64,000 nucleotides of DNA from Acidobacteriota bacterium (GTDB taxonomy: Bacteria > Acidobacteriota > Terriglobia > Terriglobales > Acidobacteriaceae): positions 45,446 to 109,445 of the forward strand of contig JABCZL010000020.1 in NCBI GenBank assembly GCA_013289685.1, in the 5' to 3' direction. A program made the position numbers and the translations under genes. The notes below the pieces were generated by a model, which was not told the DNA's origin, did not search any database, and saw only the letters and a program-made list of their open reading frames with translations. Shown piece by piece: positions 18,296 through 28,900 of this stretch (within the stretch, counting starts at the first letter, position 1; each line of letters begins with the position of its first letter).

Positions 18296-18415
18296 GTGGC
18301 AAAAATAATTGAGTTTTACATACCGACCAAATTCGCGAAGCGTGTGAAGTGGGTTCCTCCGCAGCAACGGGGGAGAGTGATCGAGTTTTGCCTGCCTACG
18401 AAAAAATCTGCTTGA
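18296..18415 (+). CDS. Tiny protein with a repeated IEF-x-x-PTK motif
   Basis: 39 residues from a GTG at 18296 to a TGA at 18413-18415. The sequence holds the same unit twice: KIIEFYIPTKF (residues 3-13) and RVIEFCLPTKK (27-37), separated by a basic WVPPQQRG linker. I recall similar tiny proteins in other acidobacterial genomes, but cannot confirm it here. No Shine-Dalgarno sequence is obvious. It lies alone in a gap of 600 bases between two opposing genes. Role unknown; the duplicate short strands suggest a small beta structure or a dimer. Confidence 0.5.
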   Translation: MAKIIEFYIPTKFAKRVKWVPPQQRGRVIEFCLPTKKSA

Positions 18416-18533
18416 GGTCGAACGGGATAAGTACTCTGCGGAGGAGCGCGGCATGGGGGCTCTGACGCTCGATTAAGAGCCTGATTTCTGCTTCACGCAG
18501 AAGGCTGCAAGGCTGAGCAGTCTTCATTCCGAA

Positions 18534-18635
18534 GCCCCGGCGACTGAAAATCTTCGCGAAGATGTCGCCCGGTGTAGCGACGCCCCGACCGGCGGCGCCG
18601 CCGATGCCAACAGCCAAGGTCTTCTTGATAGCAAT
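18534..18635 (-). pseudogene. N-terminal fragment of 2-oxoacid:acceptor oxidoreductase alpha (gamma domain)
   Basis: On the minus strand, directly after the stop of the CBS-domain gene, 34 codons read AIKKTLAVGIGGAAGRGVAT and PGDIFAKIFSRRG. GIGGAAGxGV with a following GDIFAKI is the opening of the gamma domain in KorA-type subunits of 2-oxoacid:ferredoxin oxidoreductases. The start codon position holds ATT where ATG would be expected, and similarity ends after SRRG. The rest of the gene (about 580 codons) is missing. It is the stump of an operon in which a CBS protein preceded korA. Confidence 0.65.
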
Positions 18636-18638
18636 CTC

Positions 18639-19091
18639 CTACCGGGGATACGCTCCCGTAATGTAGCCTTCCAACTCCTGAATGGTCTGTGCCTGACCGG
18701 AGATAGTCCACTTGACCAAATCGCCGATTGAAACCACTCCGATCACTGTGTCATTGTGAAGGACCGGCAGATGGCGAAAATGGTGCTTGGTCATAATGGC
18801 CATGCACTCGTCCACGGTGTGCTGCGGACTCACGAATACAACCGGGCTGGTCATGATCTGGCGGACGAGCGTCTCTTTTGAAGAACGGCCCAGGAGGATA
18901 ACTTTGCGTGCATAGTCACGCTCCGACAGGATCCCGACCAATCTGTTGTCGGAAATGACCAGCAAGGCGCCAATCCCGTGCTCGGCCATCTTCTCAATCG
19001 CTTCATAGACGGACTGATCAGGTGCTACCGATAGCACCCTGTTCTCGTCTTTGCTTTTCAACACCATTCCGATCGTGTCGGAGAGTTTCAT
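18639..19091 (-). CDS. CBS-domain protein
   Basis: 150 residues from the ATG at 19091, which is preceded by CAGGA at proper spacing; the frame continues upstream but that part is basic, low-complexity and shows no family likeness. It holds two CBS modules, about residues 10-65 ([20 protein letters not shown] ... [13 protein letters not shown]) and 75-135 ([20 protein letters not shown] ... [11 protein letters not shown]). CBS pairs bind adenosine nucleotides and act as energy sensors. This stand-alone type is common next to metabolic genes; here a fragment of a 2-oxoacid oxidoreductase gene follows directly in frame, suggesting that it once belonged to that operon. Family firm, ligand unknown. 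Confidence 0.88.
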   Translation of the reverse strand: MKLSDTIGMVLKSKDENRVLSVAPDQSVYEAIEKMAEHGIGALLVISDNRLVGILSERDYARKVILLGRSSKETLVRQIMTSPVVFVSPQHTVDECMAIMTKHHFRHLPVLHNDTVIGVVSIGDLVKWTISGQAQTIQELEGYITGAYPR

Positions 19092-19430
19092 GACGTCCTG
19101 CTTCCATGCATTGGCTTGTCGGTTCGTGCGTTCCACACTCGGTTGCCCCAGTTGTCGCGGAGCAGACGCTTGTCCGTGCCCTTGACCAGTTCTGGTGCGA
19201 CGATCCCGTCTTCTGCATCGTCTGCATCGTCCGGCTGTAACTGCAATCTCATCACCCTGGCTGAAACGGATACCCATCTCCTCTGGAAACGGTTTAGGGC
19301 ACACACAGATGTGGAATTTGTCATCTCAGCTCTTGGCTTCGCTAGCAATAAGGCCGTTTACTCAGTCACCATCTAGGAAGACAGCAAGAATCGTATACCT
19401 TGGAGGCTATCTCAGGCTAGAAGGAACCAA

Positions 19431-21458
19431 CTATAACGAATCCAATTTTGGACGAGTGTCGGCCGACCGGAAGCTATCCAGAAGCGAACTCGTAGTCGAT
19501 GAGCCGCCGCCCGTGCGGGACGACGAGGGAATTGCCTGGGGAGGAAGGCCAATTTTTCGCGTGGCCTGCCGGAATCTGGGATCGGAGCGGAACCCCAGGA
19601 ACGCTGGGTCGATGGCGAGCAAGAGACATGAATTCGAGTGCTGATCGAGCGCTCGATTAAGCCATTCGAAAGCTGCTTCTTTGTCACCCAACGCAGCGTA
19701 GATATCGGCAACGTAATAGAAAGGCACATACTTGCTCGCGGTTGGCTTCCGCATCTCTGCGATCATCCGCATCGCGCCTGCCCTGTCCCCCGAGTGGGCA
19801 TAGGCCACGCCCAATTTCATCAAAGCATCGGGATCCTGGCCGGAGACTTCCAGATACCTACTAATTTCCTGGACCGCTATCTTGAATTGCCTCTGTCTTT
19901 CCTGAGCCATCCCTAGCAAAAGGTGGGCATCGGCGAAATCCGGGTCGTGAGCGAGAATCTGGTGGGCCACTTCGATCGCTTTATCCTGCTGACCGGAATA
20001 GTAGTAGACCACTCCCTTATCGGTGCTCAAAATGAGTGAGAGCGGGTCCAGATCTTGCGCCAGGTTGAATTCCCGAACCGATTCATCGAACCGCTGCTCC
20101 AGCATCAGGGTTAATCCATACCACTGATGGGCCGCGGAGTAGTTTGGAGAGAGTTGGAGAGCGCGCTGGAACTCTTGCTCAGCGAGCCCAGAATTCCAGC
20201 CGTCCAGGAAGGTAATCCACGCGAAGAGGGCGTGCGCTTCACCCGAGGACTCGTCCCAACGCAAGGCCTGCTGCGCGGCGGCACGGGCTTTGGGCAGAAC
20301 TTCACGTGGGGAGGCCTGATCATTGGCTCCAAGTGTCGAGTAAGCTTCAGCCAATCCCAAGTATGCCTGCGCAAAAGCTGGATCCTTCTCCAGCGCCTGG
20401 TTGAAATACCCGATTGCCTTCCACAGCTCAGGTGGAGTTCTCCGGTTCAGCCAGTAGCGACCACGCAAGTTAAGTTCACGAGCTTCGGCATCAATTCGGC
20501 GCGGTTCTTCAACCGGCTGCCCGATCTGCACCAAACGGACGCGCAAGGTGGCCGCAATCGTTTGTGTAATCTCATCTTCGACAGCAAACGCATCGCTGCT
20601 CTTGCGGTCGTAGGTTTGCGACCAGACATGGTATCCATCTGCTGCCCGAATCAGCTGAACGGTGATCCTGAGTCGATCTCCACTTTTTTGCAGGCTTCCT
20701 TCCAGTACGGAAGCAACATTCAACTGTTCCCCGATGGAACGAACATCCTCAGGTTTGTTCTTGAACTTAAACGCCGACGTACGAGCCACCACACGCACCC
20801 CAGGCAACTTGCTCAATGCGCTGGTAAGTTCGTCGGTAACTCCGTCACAGAGGTATTCGTTGTCGGGGTTCCCAGTCAAATTCAGCAGAGGAAGCACAGC
20901 AAGAGAGGGGTGCTGAGCCGGAGCCGCAGCTCGCGATTGGTGAGCGCGAAACCAATAAATCAGAGTGCCGACAATTGCCACGAACAACAACACCAGACCA
21001 ATCCCGGCAAGCTGGCGGTACCTGGTGGGTGGGGACGGCTCAACAACGGCGAGGGGAAGTTCCTTCGCGCCCCTCTGGCTAAAAGCCGCTGCATAGCTTC
21101 CCTTGGGTACAGTAATGCAGATCGGGTCCTGAACGCCCTCGGTTTCGTAGTAGTCCTTTAGCTTAGAACGAAGCCGGCGAGCTGCCATGCGCACAACGGG
21201 ATCCAGTCGCGGATCGAAGGACGAGTCTCGGTCGAATACCTCAACCCCTAACCGATATTCCTTTAGTTGGCCGCCTTCGCCATGCAAGGTGTGTTCTACC
21301 GTATAGCGCAGAAAACGTCTGAGGCTGTCCGCGTCGCGGAAGATGGCGCTGGAGAGAATCTTCTCCAGTTCCTTCCCTACGTCGGGCTCGGCGAAGATAT
21401 CCTCGCGCCCTTGCTGGATCTTTGGCCCGGCCGGACTTTGGGTGAGCGATGGTTCCAT
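19431..21458 (-). CDS. Winged-helix/TPR membrane regulator
   Basis: 675 residues. The N-terminal region (about 25-120) reads as a DNA-binding-like module, with LRRFLRYTVEHTLHGEGGQL, LGVEVFDRDSSFDPRLDPVV and RMAARRLRSKLKDYYETEG. A single membrane helix (AGIGLVLLFVAIVGTLIYWF) at about 147-166 follows. The C-terminal part begins with SLAVLPLLNLTGNPDNEYLC, the TolB-like N-domain found in CadC-type and adenylate-cyclase-type regulators, and continues with many TPR units to the end. This layout is widespread in Acidobacteria and is taken to be a one-component membrane regulator. The start lies 180 bases from the likely start of the opposite FG-GAP gene, so the two are divergent and may be linked. 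Confidence 0.85.
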   Translation of the reverse strand: MEPSLTQSPAGPKIQQGREDIFAEPDVGKELEKILSSAIFRDADSLRRFLRYTVEHTLHGEGGQLKEYRLGVEVFDRDSSFDPRLDPVVRMAARRLRSKLKDYYETEGVQDPICITVPKGSYAAAFSQRGAKELPLAVVEPSPPTRYRQLAGIGLVLLFVAIVGTLIYWFRAHQSRAAAPAQHPSLAVLPLLNLTGNPDNEYLCDGVTDELTSALSKLPGVRVVARTSAFKFKNKPEDVRSIGEQLNVASVLEGSLQKSGDRLRITVQLIRAADGYHVWSQTYDRKSSDAFAVEDEITQTIAATLRVRLVQIGQPVEEPRRIDAEARELNLRGRYWLNRRTPPELWKAIGYFNQALEKDPAFAQAYLGLAEAYSTLGANDQASPREVLPKARAAAQQALRWDESSGEAHALFAWITFLDGWNSGLAEQEFQRALQLSPNYSAAHQWYGLTLMLEQRFDESVREFNLAQDLDPLSLILSTDKGVVYYYSGQQDKAIEVAHQILAHDPDFADAHLLLGMAQERQRQFKIAVQEISRYLEVSGQDPDALMKLGVAYAHSGDRAGAMRMIAEMRKPTASKYVPFYYVADIYAALGDKEAAFEWLNRALDQHSNSCLLLAIDPAFLGFRSDPRFRQATRKIGLPPQAIPSSSRTGGGSSTTSSLLDSFRSADTRPKLDSL

Positions 21459-21638
21459 CCCATGCTCCGAGAGATTAATCGATATTCAAAACTCTTTGGT
21501 GAGCGCTGGCTAGAAGCCCCAGAATCCATGCCAGTTTACCGTAACTTTACCCCAAAATGCTTGTTTGAGGCCTCACCGTTGGGCAGAATAGGCCCCGCGA
21601 CTATGACCAATCTGCCAGAAATCGCTGAAGGTGACGCC

Positions 21639-24629
21639 ATGACATCCAATGCTGTTGATGCCTCTGCGCGTAAAGGTCGCTTGCAAGGATCGCTTGGATC
21701 GCCACGCCGGCGGTCCTGGGGCGCGCTGGGTGAGACACTGGTATTGACGCTTCTGCTCGTGGCCGTATCTTCCATTCTCTCCTGGGCGGCCCAAAAGCCG
21801 GCTAAGTTCACGACGGGGCAGCTTTTCTTTGTTGGCGAGGACTACCGGGAGGATCTGACCATCACCTGGCTGGCATACGGCGACTTTAACAACGACGGCA
21901 AACTCGATCTGGTCAGTGCTGATGGCGGGGGCCCGGCGTTCAGCGTGATGCTGGGCAACGGGGACGGAACCTTCCAACCCGGCAACGTAATTTACCTTCC
22001 CACAGGAAGTGCTGCGCCGGAATACGTCGCTGTGGGCGACGTTGATCACGACGGAAATCAGGACGTGTTGGTGCGCACAGCCGCCACTCCGTCGATCGTC
22101 TACGTCTATCTAGGCAATGGCAAGGGCGGATTTTCCCTGGCCGGGAGCTATGCCACCGGAAACAGCGTATATGGAAACTATCACGGATTCGCGCTGGCCG
22201 ATCTGCGAGGGATTGGCAAGCTCGACATCGTGGCCACCAACCGCGATGACAATACGGTCTCGGTCTTGCTGGGCAATGGCGATGGTACGTTCAAGCCCCA
22301 GGTCAGCTATCCGACAGGAACTAGCACGGCCCCCGTCGACCTCGCCGTGGCTGATTTCAATAAAGACGGCCATCTCGACTTAGTAACCGTCGATTCGGTC
22401 GCAGGTATCAGCATTCTGCTCGGCGACGGACACGGAGCCTTCCAGGCTCCAACTTTCTACGCGGGCGGGTTCAGTGGGGCGTCGGGCATCGCCGTTGGGG
22501 ACCTGAAGGGCGACGGCAATCTGGATGTCGTGATCGCTTCCTGGGACGGGGCAACTGTCTTCCTGGGTAGCGGCTCGGGCACATTTCAGCCAGGCGTGTC
22601 GTACTTCGTACCGTGGGGCAACTCCGTCGCAATTGGCGATCTGAACGGTGACAAGAAGCTGGACTTAGTCGTCTCAGATCAATATGACTCAGCCCTTTAC
22701 GTACTGCTGGGCAAGGGAGACGGCACATTCCAGACAGCGGTTGGATACGTGACCGATTGGGCCTCGCAGTCGGTGGTGTTGGCCGACTTCAACCGAGACG
22801 GCAAATTGGACGTCGCTGTGGGCAATACCTCTGGCGCGCAGGGCACTTTAGTTTTGGGCAATGGCGACGGCACACTGCGGACGGGGTACGACTCTGGCTT
22901 TTCGTCTACAAACTATGCATACGGAATCACTTCGGCGGATTTTAACAACGACGGTAACCTTGATGTGGCCTATGCCACTGGAAATGGAATCGACATCTCG
23001 CTGGGCAGCTCCCATGGCGTCTTGGGACCTCGGTCGAATGTCAGCTTGACCGGAGGCGTTGGCGCTATCTACGTGACGGCCGCCGATCTCAATCATGACG
23101 GAAATACCGACCTCGTCGCTTCCACCTCGGGCTTTGCCGGAACGAATCAGGTGGCTGTTCTTCTGGGCAAGGGCAACGGAAAGTTTAGTGCTCCGGTGTT
23201 TTATCCGACGGGAAATACTTCGGGACCAGGCGTAGTGGCGGTTGCCGATATCAACGGCGACGGGAAACCCGATATTGTCATCTCGAGTCCGGATGGAAGC
23301 TTGAATGTGCTTCTCGGCAAAGGGAACGGCACATTCGAGAAGGCGATCACCACCGCGGGCGCCACCGGGACCGCTTCCTACATTGCCATCGGCGACTTTA
23401 ACAAAGACGGCAAGCTCGACGTGGCCCTGGCTAATTACCCTGGATCGACGGTAGAGGTGCTGTTGGGAAACGGCGACGGCACGTTCCACTCGCCAATTGC
23501 CACTCCGAGTTTGAGCTATCCGCAGGCCCTCGTAACCGGAGATTTCAACAAAGACGGAAAACTCGACTTGGCGGTCGCCAGTGGCGCCAACAATGGCGAG
23601 GTAGCGATTTTCCTGGGGAACGGCGACGGCACATTTTCAGGTCCGAAGATCGTTACCTATATCCCCACCGGATTCGGCGGTGGGACCAGCCCGAGCGACA
23701 TCGCTACTGCTGACGTGAATGACGATGGCAAGCTTGATCTGCTGGTTACACTGAACGCAACGCACGTCCACCTGGGTTGCGGATACTTTCCCGATTGTCA
23801 GGAAGCGGACCTGGGTCTGGTGGTGCTGCTGGGTGACGGTGCGGGAGGATTCTCAGTCACTCCCAGCGGTCCGTTCCTCATAGGTGCCAGTGTCTTAGGA
23901 ATCGCCGTGGGAGACTTCGACCGCGACGGAGCGCCCGACGTTGCGGTACTCAATGCGTGGTTTGGCTATAACGAACTCACCCTGCTTCTCAACCGCGTGC
24001 TGCCAGTCAGCGTCTCACCGCTCAGCATCAACTACGGGGCACGGCAAGCCGGCACGTCCAACTCGCAGACGATCCTCGTGACCAACGACTTGAGCAAATC
24101 GCTCGCCATCAGCACCATCGCACTCGGAGGAACGGACCCCGGAGACTTCAACTTCAATTCTGCCTGTGGATCTAGTTTGGAATCCGGTGGCCACTGCACC
24201 ATCACGGTCACCTTCAAGCCGTCCATTGGCGGCACGCGCACCGCCAGCCTGGTCATCACCGATAATGCTCCCGCGGGATCGCAAACCGTACAACTCAGCG
24301 GAACGGGACTGGCCATAAAATTGGCGCCTACCAGTCTGAAGTTTGGGACCGTGACGTTGGGTCAAACCAGTTCCCTCCCAGTCACGGTCACGAACTTTAG
24401 CACAGCGGCCGTAAGCATCACAGCCCCGGGAATTACGATCGTGGGCGGGGCAGCCCGCGATTACACGCAGACCGATAATTGCGGCGCCACGATCGCGGCT
24501 GGCAACAGCTGCACGATTACGGTGAAATTTACTCCAACAATGACGGGCGCTCGCAGCGCAACCTTGGAAGTGAATGACAACGGCGGAGGAAGCCCGCAGA
24601 AAGTATCGCTGTCTGGGACCGGCCAGTAG
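21639..24629 (+). CDS. Exported FG-GAP/VCBS repeat protein with two C-terminal Ig-like (ASPM/SPD-2/Hydin-type) domains
   Basis: 996 residues from the ATG at 21639, preceded by GAAGG; the frame is open further upstream but there it overlaps the opposite gene. An unusually long positively charged leader (about 30 residues) precedes a signal helix (LGETLVLTLLLVAVSSILSWAA). Then come at least fourteen FG-GAP/VCBS units of the form GDFNxDGxLDLxxxxxxxxxVxVLLGNGDGTF, each with a calcium-type DxNxDGxxD loop, forming a beta-propeller array to about residue 785. The end has two choice-of-anchor-D type Ig-like domains (SLSPxSINYG ... GGHCTITVTFKP; SLKFGTVTLGQTS ... GNSCTITVKFTP). Likely a secreted or surface adhesin. 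No sorting motif was seen. Confidence 0.85.
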   Translation: MTSNAVDASARKGRLQGSLGSPRRRSWGALGETLVLTLLLVAVSSILSWAAQKPAKFTTGQLFFVGEDYREDLTITWLAYGDFNNDGKLDLVSADGGGPAFSVMLGNGDGTFQPGNVIYLPTGSAAPEYVAVGDVDHDGNQDVLVRTAATPSIVYVYLGNGKGGFSLAGSYATGNSVYGNYHGFALADLRGIGKLDIVATNRDDNTVSVLLGNGDGTFKPQVSYPTGTSTAPVDLAVADFNKDGHLDLVTVDSVAGISILLGDGHGAFQAPTFYAGGFSGASGIAVGDLKGDGNLDVVIASWDGATVFLGSGSGTFQPGVSYFVPWGNSVAIGDLNGDKKLDLVVSDQYDSALYVLLGKGDGTFQTAVGYVTDWASQSVVLADFNRDGKLDVAVGNTSGAQGTLVLGNGDGTLRTGYDSGFSSTNYAYGITSADFNNDGNLDVAYATGNGIDISLGSSHGVLGPRSNVSLTGGVGAIYVTAADLNHDGNTDLVASTSGFAGTNQVAVLLGKGNGKFSAPVFYPTGNTSGPGVVAVADINGDGKPDIVISSPDGSLNVLLGKGNGTFEKAITTAGATGTASYIAIGDFNKDGKLDVALANYPGSTVEVLLGNGDGTFHSPIATPSLSYPQALVTGDFNKDGKLDLAVASGANNGEVAIFLGNGDGTFSGPKIVTYIPTGFGGGTSPSDIATADVNDDGKLDLLVTLNATHVHLGCGYFPDCQEADLGLVVLLGDGAGGFSVTPSGPFLIGASVLGIAVGDFDRDGAPDVAVLNAWFGYNELTLLLNRVLPVSVSPLSINYGARQAGTSNSQTILVTNDLSKSLAISTIALGGTDPGDFNFNSACGSSLESGGHCTITVTFKPSIGGTRTASLVITDNAPAGSQTVQLSGTGLAIKLAPTSLKFGTVTLGQTSSLPVTVTNFSTAAVSITAPGITIVGGAARDYTQTDNCGATIAAGNSCTITVKFTPTMTGARSATLEVNDNGGGSPQKVSLSGTGQ

Positions 24630-24666
24630 GAGATCCTGAAATCAGGCCTGTCCCTCAGTTGAATTG

Positions 24667-25773
24667 TCACAACCCCTGAATCCAGCGGATGGCGTTGCTG
24701 CGAAATATTTTCTCAAGGACCGACTGTGGCAGGTTCAATCCACGCACCCGCTTGCCTTCCACGGTAAGGATCTCGCCGGTCGCCAGGAATTTCCAGTCAC
24801 GTGCGTACCGGGCTTGCCATTCGGTCAACGCATCCCCGAGGTTGGCGTCCGCGTGTAAATCAAGATCGGTGCCGTACAGGACGCGATCTTGATACTTGAT
24901 AAGAAATGCGCTCACCTTTTCCGGCGGCATGAGCATGAGGTATTCCATTCTCGCCGCTGTGTCGATCGCAAAATTCGGATACCTGTCCAAGTGGCTGGCG
25001 ATGTTGTCGAGATCCCGCTCCATGCTGCCCAAATGGACTCCCACCATGCGCAGTTTGGGATTGTTCGCGAGCACATGATCACGCGCTTCAAGAATCCTCT
25101 GCTTCGACGGGAACCCGGATCGGTTGGCAACGTACCACTGCGGATTGTCCCGGTAGTAGGACCAGGACGGATCGGACGCATCCGGTGGCCCCCAAGCCAC
25201 ATCGGGTTCGGCCTGATGTGTCATCAGCGTTTTGCCATGGGCGGCGATGTCTTTGTAAATCGGGTCGAACCTCGGATCATCGGCCATGACATATTGGCCG
25301 CGACTGTCCTTGATTTCCATTCCGATGTTCTTCCAGATCTTGACCGCTAAGGCTCCCTGTTGGAAGTCGCGGTCGATCTGGTTGATGGCGTCGGCGCTGA
25401 ATGAGGCACTACCAAACTTGTACGGATCAAAGGTTGTACACAAGGCTATGTGGCCACGGCTCGACTGCACCAGCGCTCGTGCATCATCGATCTGCAGCTG
25501 CAACTGCTTGCGCTTGGGGTTCGTGTCGTCCATCACGAGGATATTCAGCAGTTTCAGGTTCAGCCGTTCGAGCATTTTCTGAAACGTGGGATCGGTCTTG
25601 AAGACATGGACGTGAACATCTATGGGACGGATCGCCGCGAACGCGCGAAGGGCTCCTTCGTCATCGACGGGTTTTGTCGCAGCACCCGCCGCAGTGGGCG
25701 CTTGAGCCGTGGCGGACAGGGCGATCGAGAAACCTAATATGACTTGAGCGATAGTTCGCGAAAATCCGATCAT
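24667..25773 (-). CDS. Exported amidohydrolase-2 family metal hydrolase
   Basis: 368 residues from the ATG at 25773 (GGAAAG six bases upstream), with a signal peptide (GFSRTIAQVILGFSIALSATAQA). The TIM-barrel metal motif DVHVHVF is followed by GKTLMTHQAEPD, RMVGVHLGSMERDLDN and LYGTDLD, giving the His, His and Asp ligands expected of the Amidohydro_2 group (decarboxylases and lactonases). It begins 130 bases after the large receptor-like gene in the same direction and may be co-transcribed with it. Within a sugar-use regulon a lactonase-type role on a sugar lactone is conceivable, but this is only inference. The export signal is atypical for this family. Confidence 0.78.
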   Translation of the reverse strand: MIGFSRTIAQVILGFSIALSATAQAPTAAGAATKPVDDEGALRAFAAIRPIDVHVHVFKTDPTFQKMLERLNLKLLNILVMDDTNPKRKQLQLQIDDARALVQSSRGHIALCTTFDPYKFGSASFSADAINQIDRDFQQGALAVKIWKNIGMEIKDSRGQYVMADDPRFDPIYKDIAAHGKTLMTHQAEPDVAWGPPDASDPSWSYYRDNPQWYVANRSGFPSKQRILEARDHVLANNPKLRMVGVHLGSMERDLDNIASHLDRYPNFAIDTAARMEYLMLMPPEKVSAFLIKYQDRVLYGTDLDLHADANLGDALTEWQARYARDWKFLATGEILTVEGKRVRGLNLPQSVLEKIFRSNAIRWIQGL

Positions 25774-25902
25774 CGCAAGCTTTCCATCACGGCAGAACCG
25801 CTTGGATCGCCCCTTTCGCGCCTGTACGCTGGGGGATCCGCTATCCAACGGCGAACGGAGTCAAGTGTCGACTCAGGGCTTGACTCCGTTGGCCAGCTGC
25901 GG

Positions 25903-28900
25903 TCAGAAATAAAACTTCAACGCAAACTGAATGAACCGCGGATCGTGGGCCGCCTGGGCAAAGCCGAAGGCACTCGACCCGTGCTGGGTAGCAATATTTG
26001 TGTTAAAGCTGCTCGGGTTGTCGAACTCCGGATCGTAGTGATTGAAGGCATTGAAGAACTCTGCCCGGAACTCGACGCGCTTTTGTTCACTGATGGGGAA
26101 AATCTTAAACAAAGAAATATCCCAGTTCTGGGTGCCAGGCCCCTGAATAATGTTTCGCCCAGCGTTGCCGAACGAGCCGACCACGGTGTTCGTCGCAAAG
26201 GCGCAGGTGTTAAACAGCGTTCCCGGCAGACATGGGTGTCCGTTGGGATTGCCGACCACGTTGGGCCTGGATGCGCTGGCAACCTCGCCGCCACCATCCG
26301 ACGTGGAGAGGTTGGTGGAAATGTCGGTGGGTGTATACCAGTTTCCCGTGGTTGCGATGGCGATGCCAGCAACCTGCCAATTGCCGATGATCTGGTTCCA
26401 AACGCCCGAAGCATTTCCTCCGAAAGCCTTGTTTTTTCCAAAGGGTAATTCGTAGGCGTAGCTCAAAACGAAGCGCTGACGCACATCGATGTCCGAGTTG
26501 CCGTACTCCAGACGGGGATCGGTTTGGAGACGGAAGTCGCCCGCATTCTGCGATCCCAAGCTGGCGCTGGAAGCGTCATCAAGGGCGTGGCTCCAGGTAT
26601 AGGCCGCCTGAAATTGCAGGCCGTGCGTGGGGCGCTTCTCGAAGCGAACCTGAAGAGAGTTGTAGTTGGAGATGTCGTTGGCGCGAAAGGTTGCGATGTT
26701 GACATCAAACACTGGATCGCAGTCATCGGTGGGAAGCAAGGCGCAGGTGGAGCCGGCAGGAGCGTTCGGAGCCACCGCATGAGCCGGTCGCCTGGGAGCG
26801 GTCGGGCAACCCAGCACGGTGAAATTGGTCGCGCACAGGGTTGCGAACTGCGGAAGGGTCGCGGGAGGCGCCTCGTTGCCGTTATAGAAGCCAAAGAGTT
26901 TCAGGCCATGCGAGCCGGCGTAGGAAACATCCAGTAACGTATCGGCCGGCATTTGATATTGCACGCCAAAATGCCACTGCTGATTGTAGGGAGTCCGCAG
27001 ATGGGGATCGACGGAATACAGTTCCGGTGCGTTGGGGTTGGAAAGCGCGGTCGCGGGGAATCCATTGGCCAACGTGTTCGACCCACCGATATTCAGGGAA
27101 GCAACCGAGCAATTCAGCGCATTCCCGGCGGGGAAGGCCGGATTTGCGGCCAGATTTCCGCAGGGCGTCGAAAATGATTCGGCGGAGAAGAACGGAGGAT
27201 TGAACCCCGGACTGGGATTGGAGTAAGGCCCATTCTCCTGCCCGCCATAGAAAATCCCGTAGCCGCTGCGGATGACGAGCTTGTCGGTGGCTCGGAAAGC
27301 GAAGCCGATACGCGGCGCGAAATTGTTTAGGTCAGGACTAATCAGTCCGCGGGTGCCGTGCACGATGGGTATGCTGGCTCCGAGCGTCTGCGGTAGTGGT
27401 TCATTCTGTCCGCTGGGAACAAGCATAGAGAGGGAGTTGAAAACGAAGGTTCCCTCCTGGTTGTTATGCTCCTTAACGGTGCTGAACACTTCATAGCGCA
27501 GGCCCAGATTAACGGTCAGGCGGTCGCTGGCCTTCCAGTCGTCCTCAACGAAACCCGCGTAGATTTGCCGGCGATAGTCAATGTTATGCAGGCTTGTAAT
27601 CCCGCCACCGCCGGCAACGCCCAGCAACATGGTCGCGAAGGAACTGCCGCCGGTTCCCGGCGCCGCCGGGTTGTCAGTGAATCCGTTGCCGAAGGACAGG
27701 GCACCGCGCGGTTCGGCAGGCTGGAAAATGGTGAACTGTTCGATACGCACTTCGGTGCCAAACTTCAGCGAGTGGTGTCCCCGAATCCAAGTCAAGTTGT
27801 CAGTGAGAACATAGCTGTTCTGTTTCTCAATCGAAGGCAGGTAGGTGGAGCTTCCGATTCCAGCGGTGCCATCGCCGAAAGTGATATTCGGCAAGCCACC
27901 GTTGTTCGGACCATCAGGGACGTTGGGAAAGTTCAGTTGAGAACTAATGTTCTGGTTGGAGTTGAGCTGAAATCGGTGGGCATTGATTCGGTTGTACCCG
28001 AGTCGAAATTCATTGATCAAAGTGGATCGGAAGACGTGAGTTTCGCTTAATGCCACGCTACGGTAGGAATCGTCCTCATTCCCATCGAAGAACCCTCCCC
28101 CATCCAGCAGATTATTGAAAGGCGGAGGAATGAAACTGGGTTGGTTCTCGTAACTGAATCGCCCAAAGACATTGTCCCGGTCGCTGATTGTGTGATCGAT
28201 GCGGACGTCGAAATTGTTGCGGGTTTCCTGGCGGTGCGGATCGGCAAGAAAGTTGGCGCCGTTAGTATTGGCGTTTGGAGTTGGCCAGTACGCGGACAGG
28301 CGGGCGGCCAGGGGATCCACTGCAGGAAATATATTGGTCGGGAAGCCGGTGCCGGCGCTATAGCCGCCGATGGGGATGCCGCAAAAACCGGTGGGACTTG
28401 AAGCCGATGCCTGGGTAAGACGGGTATTGAATATTTCGCCGGCATAGGTGGGATTCCCATTGCAATCGGTACCCGTCACAGTAGAAGTGTCGAGGGAACT
28501 CGAGAAATCTCCGCTAATCTGCGCCGGTGTGGGAATGAACTCCAAAAAAGGCGTGGCCTGGCGGATCCGCAATCCCTCGTAGTCGCCGAAAAAGAAGGTG
28601 CGGTTCTTAATGATCGGTCCGCCCAACGTGGCACCGAACTGATTCTGCTTGTAAGGTTGACGGCTAGTATCAAACGCGTTGCGCGCATCGAGTTTCTCGT
28701 TCCTGATGAACTCGTATAGGTCGCCGTGGAAGTCGTTGGTTCCCGACTTGATCACTGCGTTCAGGATCGCTCCGTTTCCTCGCCCGAACTCTGCGCTGTA
28801 AGAGTTGGATTGCACTTTAAACTCGGCAATGGCATCCACCGAAGGCTGGATGACGAAAGAGGTCTCATTGAGCAGATCAGCCAGGTTTGAGTTGTTATCG

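Noticed and set aside
21267..21638. Upstream extension of the FG-GAP gene
   Set aside because: Overlaps the opposite winged-helix/TPR gene by 190 bases and the extra residues have no signal-peptide or repeat character; the start at 21639 has a proper ribosome site.
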